44,195 nt of DNA from an uncultured Acidobacteriia bacterium. GTDB lineage: Bacteria > Acidobacteriota > Terriglobia > Bryobacterales > Bryobacteraceae. The position numbers and the translations under genes are program-made. The stretch spans positions 1-44,195 of the forward strand of contig CAIRSA010000164.1 of the NCBI GenBank assembly GCA_903881085.1. Reading direction: 5' to 3'. This document shows positions 19,716 to 26,700 of the stretch, piece by piece; position 1 is the stretch's first letter, and the number at the start of each line of letters is the position of its first letter. The notes under the pieces are model-generated. The model was not told the DNA's origin. It ran no database searches and saw only the letters and a list, made by a program, of their open reading frames with translations.

Positions 19716-19844
19716 TTAACGAACCGGATCCGCGCAGGGGTAGCAAGAGGGAATCGGAGCGTCCTTCACATTCGCCTTCTTTTCAGAGGCCGAAGCCGAA
19801 AGGATAGTCATGGCGACTGCGGCGATCAGGATAAGCTTTTTCAT
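19716..19844 (-). CDS. Small secreted two-cysteine peptide, copy A
   Basis: A 42-residue ORF from the ATG at 19844 with AGGAG 9 bases upstream. A classic signal peptide (MKKLILIAAVAMTILSASAS) is followed by a mature part of about 23 residues ending SCYPCADPVR. The two cysteines form a C-Y-P-C motif. The neighbouring copy differs by one amino-acid change, in the signal (Ala8 here, Val there), and five synonymous changes; the mature peptide is identical. This pattern supports a real, selected gene. Function unknown: a redox-active CxxC peptide, a disulphide-bonded signal or a modified peptide are all possible. No modification enzyme or dedicated exporter is recognised nearby. Confidence 0.7.
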   Translation of the reverse strand: MKKLILIAAVAMTILSASASEKKANVKDAPIPSCYPCADPVR

Positions 19845-19872
19845 GGTTATAATCTCCTCTAAATTCTTTGTT

Positions 19873-19889
19873 CTTCGGGTTCGCCGAAG
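19873..19889 (-). promoter_or_regulatory. Leader hairpin of peptide copy A
   Basis: CTTCGG (19873-19878) and CCGAAG (19884-19889) pair around 5 bases, about 30 bases upstream of the start codon. The hairpin is conserved exactly in copy B. Confidence 0.55.
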
Positions 19890-19903
19890 GTATGATTGCT
19901 GGT

Positions 19904-19928
19904 GACAAAACGAGCACAGGGGATTTCC
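19904..19928 (-). promoter_or_regulatory. ECF-type promoter candidate, copy A
   Basis: On the minus strand GGAAAT and GTC are separated by 16 bases, the general layout of extracytoplasmic-function sigma promoters. Copy B has the same boxes and spacing. Conservation may simply reflect recent duplication. Confidence 0.3.
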
Positions 19929-19952
19929 CTAGCCCTAGGTAAAGTCAGGTGA

Positions 19953-20081
19953 TTAACGAACCGGATCAGCGCAGGGGTAGCAAGACGGAATCGGGGCGTC
20001 TTTCACATTCGCCTTCTTTTCAGAGGCCGAAGCCGAAAGGATAGTCATAGCGACTGCGACGATCAGGATAAGCTTTTTCAT
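19953..20081 (-). CDS. Small secreted two-cysteine peptide, copy B
   Basis: A 42-residue ORF from the ATG at 20081 with AGGAG upstream. It is the first of the pair in the direction of transcription. It has the same signal peptide as copy A except Val8, and an identical mature sequence (from EKKANVKDAPIP to SCYPCADPVR). Five of six nucleotide differences are silent, as expected for a duplicated gene under selection. The two ORFs are 108 bases apart and each has its own leader, so each may be transcribed separately. The mature part carries both positive and negative charges and has one Cys pair. No family is recognised. Confidence 0.7.
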   Translation of the reverse strand: MKKLILIVAVAMTILSASASEKKANVKDAPIPSCYPCADPVR

Positions 20082-20110
20082 GGTCAAAATCTCCTATAAA
20101 TTCTTTAGTT

Positions 20111-20127
20111 CTTCGGGTTCGCCGAAG
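20111..20127 (-). promoter_or_regulatory. Leader hairpin of peptide copy B
   Basis: CTTCGG and CCGAAG pair around 5 bases, about 30 bases before the start codon. Identical to the copy A hairpin. Confidence 0.55.
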
Positions 20128-20141
20128 GTGTGATTGCTGGT

Positions 20142-20166
20142 GACAAAACGAGCATAGGGGATTTCC
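20142..20166 (-). promoter_or_regulatory. ECF-type promoter candidate, copy B
   Basis: GGAAAT (20166-20161) is 16 bases from GTC (20144-20142) on the minus strand. The predicted start is about 50 bases before the peptide ATG. Confidence 0.3.
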
Positions 20167-20452
20167 CGAACCCTTGGTACGAAGTGGCTTAACTTTTCCG
20201 TATTTGGAACACTCAAACTCTTGGCATGGGAATAAGAGCCAGTACCTTTGCCGACAGTACCAGTGCCAGTTCAGAACCATCCTTAAAACCCGCTATGTTG
20301 TGGACAACTTGTGAAAAAAATGATTTTTGGGGGGCTCAAATTGGCTCGATCTGGTGTAGAATCTGGACAAGAAGGTAGTACTACAAATACTCCCCTCATT
20401 TGCGGAAATCAAATTAGCGAAGAGGGATTCATAGAGCAACAGGAGGTGGTCG

Positions 20453-20911
20453 ATGAATAGTATTCGACCCAAACAGGTCTTGGAACGCGGAGCAGCCTCA
20501 GACTTATGGCGCCATACGCTTTCGCAGATTCCTACAGTTTTCGGCAGGCTGGTCTATTTATCCAGTCTGCGTGAAGTGAATTCAGGGAAATACGAACATC
20601 ATGGTCTGGCACTCGTATTCGGAGATAAAGAATCGGATCGGGCGTTGAAAGAGAGTCACAATGCCGCCATGTCGGAGTGGCTGAATTTCGGGCTAGAACA
20701 ACAGAAAGCAGATTTGGACCTTTATTTATCGCAACTTACGTTTGAGAAGCGAACTGTATTGGAGAGTTGGTTGCGGACCTCGCCGTACCGCAACATTCCG
20801 CCCGCATCCATGAAGGCTCCTGCTCGTAAATTGTTCGTTTCCGACCTGGAAGCGCTTCTGACCCTGCTCAAGAACGAACACGGCGTCGTCGTGGATGATC
20901 CAGACGCATAG
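20453..20911 (+). CDS. Hypothetical protein
   Basis: The 152-residue product has a strong AGGAGGT ribosome-binding site 6 bases before the ATG. It is soluble with no signal or membrane segment. The middle is helical and charged (RALKESHNAAMSEWLNFGLEQQKADLDLYLSQL) and the C-terminal part reads ESWLRTSPYRNIPP...FVSDLEALLTLLKNEHG. No known family is recognised. Its last 44 bases overlap the end of the convergent XRE regulator gene, so the two transcripts are antisense to each other at their ends. Confidence 0.8.
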   Translation: MNSIRPKQVLERGAASDLWRHTLSQIPTVFGRLVYLSSLREVNSGKYEHHGLALVFGDKESDRALKESHNAAMSEWLNFGLEQQKADLDLYLSQLTFEKRTVLESWLRTSPYRNIPPASMKAPARKLFVSDLEALLTLLKNEHGVVVDDPDA

Positions 20912-21650
20912 CCACTCCAACCACCAGGCCAATGATATCGATCTCGTCCGGATAACTATAAACCTCCGGATTGCAAAGAGATGCAGGATGCGGTTGAAGC
21001 ACCATCTGACCTTCGTTTAGGTTGCCCCAGGCACACGAATACCCGGCCCGATGCTCAAATAAATAAATCGGCCGTTCGAATTCGCTTGTCCAACCAGTGT
21101 TAACTACTTTTCGGCGGCTCTCGTCGATCTGGATCAGGCTGCCCGGCACCAGCATGGGGTACATAAACCAGTCGTCAGAGCCGATATACGCATAGCGATG
21201 AGTTCTCAAGTCCATGCCATTTAACAACATCAGCGGCATTTTCCCCCAGCGCTGGATGACCCGGCTGAGGTATGTGGTGCGTCGCAGGTCGATGCCAGGG
21301 TCCAGCGCCAATGGGAGCGTGACTTCACCATGAACATCGGCACTAAACCCAATCATATGAGTTCGTTCTATCTCAACCTGGGCGGCATCGGCCGGAATCG
21401 AGGCGACGTCGACGCCGTACCATTCCAGCACGTCCATTATGTTCAGCCGGTAGATCGCGCTGAGGCTGTACAAGCGGTAGATGGTAGGAACTGTCCCTTT
21501 GTTTTCAATGTCGGACAGACGCGACAAGGCAACAATGAACTCGTCATTGTGATGACGCTCGGCGATGCGAAGACTGGCCTCTTCGACATCTCTGTACCGC
21601 AGGTTCAATCGCTCGCGGGCACGTTTCAGTTTTTGTCCTGCTTCGTCCAT
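20868..21650 (-). CDS. XRE regulator with S24-like C-terminus
   Basis: The frame opens at 21794, but the HTH begins at the ATG at 21650 (MDEAGQKLKRARERLNLRYRDVEEAS), giving 260 residues, and the earlier start would leave no room for a ribosome-binding site. Residues 5-75 form a Cro/CI-type HTH. The C-terminal half (SDDWFMYPMLVPGSLIQID, PIYLFEHRAGYSCAWGNLNEGQMVL, DIIGLVVGVAMRL) follows the LexA/CI peptidase S24 fold, but the catalytic serine position is occupied by WFMYP and the catalytic lysine is not evident, so self-cleavage is unlikely. It probably responds to a ligand or protein instead. A perfect 18-bp palindrome upstream is a candidate operator. Confidence 0.75.
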   Translation of the reverse strand: MDEAGQKLKRARERLNLRYRDVEEASLRIAERHHNDEFIVALSRLSDIENKGTVPTIYRLYSLSAIYRLNIMDVLEWYGVDVASIPADAAQVEIERTHMIGFSADVHGEVTLPLALDPGIDLRRTTYLSRVIQRWGKMPLMLLNGMDLRTHRYAYIGSDDWFMYPMLVPGSLIQIDESRRKVVNTGWTSEFERPIYLFEHRAGYSCAWGNLNEGQMVLQPHPASLCNPEVYSYPDEIDIIGLVVGVAMRLDHPRRRRVRS

Positions 21651-21796
21651 AGATGACGCAGACCAACCAATCGTCTCCAGAATCCGTTCACATCTGGGAG
21701 CCAAATTTATTTCCACGGGCTTCCCAAGGTGGCGGTATCCTGAGAATGGATTTACATATGCCAGTATACCGGAGTGTGGGATAAATTTTGCCATTT

Positions 21797-21814
21797 TGTT
21801 CTGAATTCAGAACA
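21797..21814. promoter_or_regulatory. Perfect 18-bp palindrome, candidate operator
   Basis: TGTTCTGAATTCAGAACA is its own reverse complement. It lies between the divergent ubiX operon and the XRE gene, 23 bases before the ubiX TTG start, a good position for a repressor. Confidence 0.6.
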
Positions 21815-21836
21815 GAATTTTCAGAGGAGGCCTTTT

Positions 21837-22397
21837 TTGAAAATTATCGTCGCCGTCAGCGGCGCCAGCGGTTCCATCTACGGTTACCGCCTGCTGGAGA
21901 AACTCCGCCAGCGGCAGGAAGTGGAAACGCACCTGATTGTCTCTCGCTCCGGCGAGCGCACCGCATTCCTGGAGATGGGTAAGAAAGCCGCGGATTTCCG
22001 AGCGTTGGCGCACGTCAGCTACCCGCATGAAGATATCGGCGCCCGCATCGCCAGCGGCAGTTTCCAGTGCCAGGCCATGGTAGTCGCCCCGTGCTCCATT
22101 CATACAATGAGCGCCATCGCCATGGGGATCAGTTCGAACCTGATCGTACGTGCGGCAGACGTTATGCTCAAGGAACGCCGCCGCCTTATCCTCATGGTTC
22201 GCGAGACTCCGTTCCACCTTGGCCACTTGCGAACCATGACTCAACTCACGGAAATGGGCGCCATTATAGCGCCACCCATCCCGGGCTTCTATAATAATCC
22301 TGAGACGGTGCAGGATCTGGTTGATCACAGCGTGGACCGCGTGCTCGACCTGCTGGGCCTTCCGGCAGAGGATGCCAAACGATGGGATGGGAAATAG
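21837..22397 (+). CDS. ubiX: Flavin prenyltransferase
   Basis: Makes prenylated FMN, the cofactor of UbiD-type decarboxylases. The start is TTG at 21837, preceded by GAGGAGG at about 7 bases; the longer frame from 21774 reads through the palindrome. The 186-residue length is typical. Visible features are KIIVAVSGASGSIYGYRLLE (FMN-binding Rossmann-like start), VVAPCSIHTMSAIAMGISSNLIVRAADVMLKERRRLILMVRETPFH and GAIIAPPIPGFYN. No ubiD lies nearby. pheA starts at the base after its stop, so it heads a ubiX-pheA-polA unit. Confidence 0.95.
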   Translation: MKIIVAVSGASGSIYGYRLLEKLRQRQEVETHLIVSRSGERTAFLEMGKKAADFRALAHVSYPHEDIGARIASGSFQCQAMVVAPCSIHTMSAIAMGISSNLIVRAADVMLKERRRLILMVRETPFHLGHLRTMTQLTEMGAIIAPPIPGFYNNPETVQDLVDHSVDRVLDLLGLPAEDAKRWDGK

Positions 22398-23279
22398 ATG
22401 GCCACAAAGAATAGAATCAGCGTAGCGTTCCAGGGCGAACGCGGCGCATTCAGCCAGCAGGCCGCGCGCCAGTTGCTGGGAGAAGAGATCGACGTTGTGC
22501 CCTGCCAGCGCTTCGACGAAATGTTTCAAGCCGTGGCCTCCGGCAGAGTGGACGCCGCGGCGGTGCCCATCGAAAATACGCTCCATGGCTCGGTGCATGA
22601 GAATTACGATCATCTGTTGCATTTTGAATTACCCATCGTAGGCGAAACAAATGTGCGAATCGTGCACAACTTAATCGCCATGCCGGGCGTGGCATTGAAG
22701 GATATTAAAAAAATATATTCGCACCCGGTGGCATTGAATCAATGTTTGAAGTTCCTCGCCGCGCATCCTGAGATGGAGCGCACAACATTCTACGACACCG
22801 CCGGCAGCGTCAAAATGCTGGCCGAAGAAAAGCGCAACGACGCAGCCGCCATCGCCTCGTCCGTCGCGGCTGAAAACTATGGCGCGCACATTTTGCGCAA
22901 GTCGATTGAGGACGACCGCCAGAATTTCACGCGCTTCTTCCTCATCCGCCGCCCGGGCAAATTGAAAGGCGCAATGGCCGCAGCGGAGACGGCGCGAATG
23001 GAATCGGCTAAAGACTGGAAGAGCTCACTGGTCTTCACCACGCGCAATTCTCCCGGCGCGCTGTTCCGCGCCATGAGCGCGTTCGCACTGCGCGACCTGA
23101 GCCTGTCGAAAATCGAATCCCGTCCGCTGCGCGGCAAACCCTGGGAGTATCTGTTCTACCTCGACTTCCTCGGCAAGGCCGACGACGAAGTCTCCCAGCG
23201 AGCCATCGCGCATCTGGGCGAAACCGCCGACTTCCTGCGCGTTCTCGGCTCCTATCCGAAAGGCGCACAATCCAAATGA
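22398..23279 (+). CDS. pheA: Prephenate dehydratase
   Basis: Converts prephenate to phenylpyruvate in phenylalanine synthesis. The 293-residue protein has the catalytic domain at about 8-185, with the conserved TRF at 178-180, and a regulatory ACT domain at about 210-290 containing ESRP at 240-243, which in known enzymes senses phenylalanine. No chorismate mutase domain is present. It starts directly after the ubiX stop and overlaps polA by four bases, so translation of the three genes is coupled. Confidence 0.96.
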   Translation: MATKNRISVAFQGERGAFSQQAARQLLGEEIDVVPCQRFDEMFQAVASGRVDAAAVPIENTLHGSVHENYDHLLHFELPIVGETNVRIVHNLIAMPGVALKDIKKIYSHPVALNQCLKFLAAHPEMERTTFYDTAGSVKMLAEEKRNDAAAIASSVAAENYGAHILRKSIEDDRQNFTRFFLIRRPGKLKGAMAAAETARMESAKDWKSSLVFTTRNSPGALFRAMSAFALRDLSLSKIESRPLRGKPWEYLFYLDFLGKADDEVSQRAIAHLGETADFLRVLGSYPKGAQSK

Positions 23280-25777
23280 GCACTCCCCAGCTGTTTCTGA
23301 TCGATTCGTTCGGCTTCATCTTCCGGGCGTTTCATGCCCGCGCCCGCATGTCAGCGCCGCCCATGCGCACCACCGAAGGTCTGGCCACCGAAGCGGTCTA
23401 CATCTTCCACAACATGGTGCGTAAGCTGCTTGAGACCTACAAGCCGGCCTACGTCGCGGCAGTCTACGAAAGTCTTGGCCCTACCCTCCGCGAGCAGGAG
23501 TTCGCCGCGTACAAAGCCAACCGCCCGGAAGCCCCACAGGATTTGAAGGACCAGATCCCCTACGTCCGCCGACTACTGGAAGCCCTGCGCATTCCTGTGC
23601 TCGAATACCCCGGCTACGAAGCCGACGACGTAATTGGAACCATCGCGCGCCGTGCGGCTGCAGCGGGCATTGAGGTCATGATCGTCTCCAGCGACAAGGA
23701 CATGCTGCAGCTGGTGGGCAACAAAGTTCGCATGCTGAACCCGGCGAAGGACAACACCATCTACGATTCGGAAAAGGTCACGGAGTTCATGGGCGTGCCG
23801 CCCGAACTGGTGGCAGACCTTCTGGCGTTGAAAGGCGACGCTGTCGACAACATTCCGGGCGCGCCCGGCATCGGAGACAAAGGCGCCAAAGACCTGCTGT
23901 TGAAATTCGGCCCCGTGGAACAATTGCTCGACCGCGCCGCCGAAGTGGAAAAGCGCATGTACCGCGAAAGCCTGCAGAACAACCGCGCCCAGATTGAGAT
24001 GAGCAAGCGCCTGGCGACCATCGAAACCGCGGTGCCCATTGAGTGGACGCTGGAAGCGATGACCACGCAATCGCCCGATGCGGAAGCGCTCAAACAGATC
24101 TATCGTGAATTGGAATTCTTCAGCTTCCTGAAAGCCATGGAGCCGGATGAAGTCCAGGTGGCCGATTACCACTCGGTGGATTCGATTGCAGAGTACCTCG
24201 AAACCGTGCCCGCCGATGTGCCTGCCGCCCTGGCCATGTTTCATGACACGCTCGCGGTCTGCGCCACGCCGGGCGTTGCCCGTGCGTCATCGATTCGCGA
24301 ATTGCCAGCCGGCCGCGCCTTCATCGCTCACGATGCCAAGCAGTTGCTCTCACGCCTTTCGCCCGCACCCAAGATCAGCCGCGACATTCTGCTCGAAGCC
24401 TTCCTGATCAGTGCCGACCCCGGCGGCTGTACACTCGAAGCTCTGGCCGAACGCCTGCTCCATCGCAAGCCCGGCGCACGCGCTGAAAACCATGCCGACC
24501 TGGTGTTGCAACTGGCCGCGATTCTCGATCCGCAGATCGACGAACAAGGCTTCCGCCAGCTCTACGAAGAGATTGACATGCCTCTGATCCCCGTGCTGGT
24601 GCGCATGGAAAAGACCGGCATCCGCGTGGACCCCGCCGCGCTGCAAACACTTTCTAATTATATGCAGGTGGAAATCGCCCGCCTCACCGGTGAAATCCAC
24701 GCTCTAGCCAAACACGAATTCAACATCAACTCGCCACAGCAATTGGGCAAGGTGCTGTTTGAAGAGATGGGAATTACCCCGCCCGGCCGCGGCGGCAAGA
24801 ACAAAGCTCCATCCACAGCCGCCGATGTGTTGGAAGAGCTCTCAGCCGAGCACGAAATCGCAGGCAAGGTACTGGAATACCGTGGCCTCACCAAGCTGAA
24901 GAGCACCTACGTCGATTCCCTGCCCGAGCTGATCAAGCCTGAGACTTCGCGCATACACACCACGTTCAACCAGACAGGCTCGGCCACCGGCCGCTTCTCA
25001 TCGACGAATCCCAACCTGCAAAACATCCCCGTGCGTACCGAACTGGGCCGCGAAATTCGCGCCGCCTTCGTCCCGCAGGAGGGCTGGAAACTAGTTGTCG
25101 CCGACTACTCGCAGATCGAACTGCGCCTGCTTGCGCACGCCTCGAAAGACCCCGTGCTGGTGGACGCTTTCCGCCACGGTGAAGACATTCACACGCGCAC
25201 TGCCTCGGAAGTGTTCGGGGTTCCGCCCATGCTGGTCACGTCCGAAATGCGCCGCAACGCGAAAGCCGTCAACTTCGGCATCGTCTACGGCCAGACGTCA
25301 TTCGGACTCGCCGCGGCCCTTGGCATCCCGCGCGGCGAAGCCGACGATTACATCAAGAGCTACTTCAAACGCTACGCAGGGGTGAAGCGCTGGATCGACG
25401 CGACCATAGCCGAAGTACGCGCCTCCGGCTATGCCCTGACGCTGTTCGGCCGCCGCCGGCCAATTCCCGACATGGACAGCCGCAACCCCAATGCCCGCGG
25501 CTTCGCCGAGCGCACCGCCGTCAATACGCCACTGCAAGGCGGCGCGGCGGATATGATCAAGCTGGCGATGGTGCGCATCGACCATGAACTTGCCGCGCGC
25601 GGCATGCAGGCCCGCATGCTGCTACAGGTACATGACGAATTGGTCTTCGAAGCCCCGCCGGAAGAGGTCGACGAAGTGCGTGCCATGGCCAAGCGGCTGA
25701 TGGAAGGCGTGCGCGAGTTGGAAGTCCCGCTGCTGGTGGAAACCGGCGCGGGGGACAACTGGAAGTCTGCCAAGTGA
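23276..25777 (+). CDS. polA: DNA polymerase I
   Basis: The 833-residue enzyme is Taq-sized. The 5' nuclease domain (about 1-290) has IVSSDKDMLQLV and LKGDAVDNIPGAPGIGDKGA. The polymerase domain carries motif A (VVADYSQIELRLLAH, near 610), motif B (RRNAKAVNFGIVYG, near 660) and motif C (LLQVHDELVFE, near 785). In the middle exonuclease-like domain the Asp-x-Glu pair of ExoI is not found and the Tyr of ExoIII is replaced, so proofreading is probably lost. Its start overlaps pheA (ATGA). It functions in repair and Okazaki fragment processing. Confidence 0.97.
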   Translation: MSTPQLFLIDSFGFIFRAFHARARMSAPPMRTTEGLATEAVYIFHNMVRKLLETYKPAYVAAVYESLGPTLREQEFAAYKANRPEAPQDLKDQIPYVRRLLEALRIPVLEYPGYEADDVIGTIARRAAAAGIEVMIVSSDKDMLQLVGNKVRMLNPAKDNTIYDSEKVTEFMGVPPELVADLLALKGDAVDNIPGAPGIGDKGAKDLLLKFGPVEQLLDRAAEVEKRMYRESLQNNRAQIEMSKRLATIETAVPIEWTLEAMTTQSPDAEALKQIYRELEFFSFLKAMEPDEVQVADYHSVDSIAEYLETVPADVPAALAMFHDTLAVCATPGVARASSIRELPAGRAFIAHDAKQLLSRLSPAPKISRDILLEAFLISADPGGCTLEALAERLLHRKPGARAENHADLVLQLAAILDPQIDEQGFRQLYEEIDMPLIPVLVRMEKTGIRVDPAALQTLSNYMQVEIARLTGEIHALAKHEFNINSPQQLGKVLFEEMGITPPGRGGKNKAPSTAADVLEELSAEHEIAGKVLEYRGLTKLKSTYVDSLPELIKPETSRIHTTFNQTGSATGRFSSTNPNLQNIPVRTELGREIRAAFVPQEGWKLVVADYSQIELRLLAHASKDPVLVDAFRHGEDIHTRTASEVFGVPPMLVTSEMRRNAKAVNFGIVYGQTSFGLAAALGIPRGEADDYIKSYFKRYAGVKRWIDATIAEVRASGYALTLFGRRRPIPDMDSRNPNARGFAERTAVNTPLQGGAADMIKLAMVRIDHELAARGMQARMLLQVHDELVFEAPPEEVDEVRAMAKRLMEGVRELEVPLLVETGAGDNWKSAK

Positions 25778-25827
25778 TCACAGACCCTAATCTTCCGGGG
25801 CGTTTCGACCGATAAATTAACAACTGT

Positions 25828-26475
25828 ATGAAACGACTAACTCTGGCTGCGATTGCTCTGACGTTACTTTCTGGCGGTTGCTCTTCACCCAAGAAGGTGG
25901 AGGCCGCCAAGTCGACCGCATCGTCGGTTCCCACGGAACCACCACCGGCATACCGCGTGATCTTTGAGACGACAAAGGGACAGTTCACGGTGCAGGTCTA
26001 CCGCCCGTGGGCGCCGAATGGGGCTGACCGCATGTACCAGTTGGTCAACGCCAAGTTCTACGATAATGTGCGCTTCCATCGCGTGGTGAAGAAAGACCTG
26101 GCGCAGTTCGGCATCAACCCCGATCCGAAAACCAACAGCATGTGGCGCATGCTGAAAATCCCCGACGACCCGGCAAGCCACAAGAACACGCGTGGAACGG
26201 TGGCCTTCGCAATGAACGGCCCGGGGACGCGCAGTACGCAGGTCTTCATCAATCTTCAGGACAATCCGAGACTCGACGCCCAGGGCTTCGCTCCATTTGG
26301 AGAAGTGGTTGATGGCATGGAAAACGTCGATCACCTCTCCGCCATGTACGGCGAAGTCGCCCCATTTGGAGCCGGCCCGAACCCAACCAAAATTGAATTA
26401 GTGGGCAATCAGTATCTCGACCATGAATTTCCCCGATTGGATGGCATCAAGACCGCCCGCATAACTATGAAGTAG
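25828..26475 (+). CDS. Cyclophilin-type peptidyl-prolyl isomerase lipoprotein
   Basis: The 215-residue protein has a lipobox (LTLLSGGC), so it is probably a lipoprotein anchored in a membrane and facing outside the cytoplasm. After a Pro/Ser-rich linker comes a cyclophilin domain: VIFETTKGQFTVQVYRPWAPNGADRMYQLVNAKFYDNVRFHRVV, then TRGTVAFAMNGPGTRSTQVFINLQDNPRLDAQGFAPFGEVVDGM. The catalytic Arg of FHRV is present. The usual QGGD-like stretch is replaced by QFGINPDPKTNSMW, so activity may be modified. Single gene, 50 bases after polA. Confidence 0.9.
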   Translation: MKRLTLAAIALTLLSGGCSSPKKVEAAKSTASSVPTEPPPAYRVIFETTKGQFTVQVYRPWAPNGADRMYQLVNAKFYDNVRFHRVVKKDLAQFGINPDPKTNSMWRMLKIPDDPASHKNTRGTVAFAMNGPGTRSTQVFINLQDNPRLDAQGFAPFGEVVDGMENVDHLSAMYGEVAPFGAGPNPTKIELVGNQYLDHEFPRLDGIKTARITMK

Positions 26476-26515
26476 ACGTGGCAATAGCCCATTGCAACAT
26501 ATTTCCTGAAGTCTA

Positions 26516-26630
26516 GTGGCGCAAGCACTCGTGCTTGCCGCCTCGACACTCGTGTCGAGGCAGTGGGGTAGCGTTGCCGACAAAGCGTCGAGACGAATCT
26601 CGACGCGGCAGACACGAGTGTCCGCGCCAC
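26516..26630. mobile_element. 115-bp element of four successive hairpins (REP/MITE-like)
   Basis: Ends GTGGCGC/GCGCCAC form an imperfect 26-bp inverted pair. Inside are four near-perfect hairpins: GCAAGCAC/GTGCTTGC, GCCTCGACAC/GTGTCGAGGC, GCGTCGAGA/TCTCGACGC and GACAC/GTGTC. All but the third share a CACTCGTG-like centre. There is no ORF of note. It sits between two unrelated genes, as expected for a non-autonomous palindromic element; mobility is not shown here because there is only one copy in the window. Confidence 0.6.
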
Positions 26631-26700
26631 GATTTCACCTGGATTGCATTGGGCTCAATCGCCGCCGCTCCCCCCAGCTTTATTATGTTAGGATACGGCC

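Larger units (their letters stand above)
19713..19929. repeat. Tandem repeat unit A (peptide gene plus leader)
   Basis: This 217-base unit is nearly identical to 19950-20167. Each unit holds a 42-codon ORF, its ribosome-binding site, a 5' hairpin and a promoter-like block. Similarity fades on both sides of the pair. Confidence 0.88.
19950..20167. repeat. Tandem repeat unit B (peptide gene plus leader)
   Basis: The second copy, starting 237 bases after unit A. It differs from A by scattered substitutions and a one-base insertion in the leader. Confidence 0.88.
20082..20452. other. Divergent intergenic region upstream of the peptide pair
   Basis: A 371-base gap between peptide copy B and the plus-strand gene at 20453. 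It contains the leader hairpin (20111-20127) and promoter-like block (20142-20166) of copy B, one near-consensus DnaA-type nonamer (TTGTCCACA on the minus strand, near 20300), a G-run and an A-rich stretch. No further gene is supported. Confidence 0.5.

Noticed and set aside
19713..20167. CRISPR-like or IS-derived repeat
   Set aside because: Only two long units, each with a conserved coding frame and no spacers or terminal inverted repeats; a gene duplication fits better.
20020..20280. 86-codon minus-strand frame overlapping peptide copy B
   Set aside because: Different frame from the conserved peptide and not preserved in unit A, so it is unlikely to be coding.
20290..20330. Possible replication origin (DnaA-box-like TTGTCCACA next to an A-rich run)
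   Set aside because: Only one near-consensus nonamer was seen and no dnaA, dnaN or other origin-linked gene is present.
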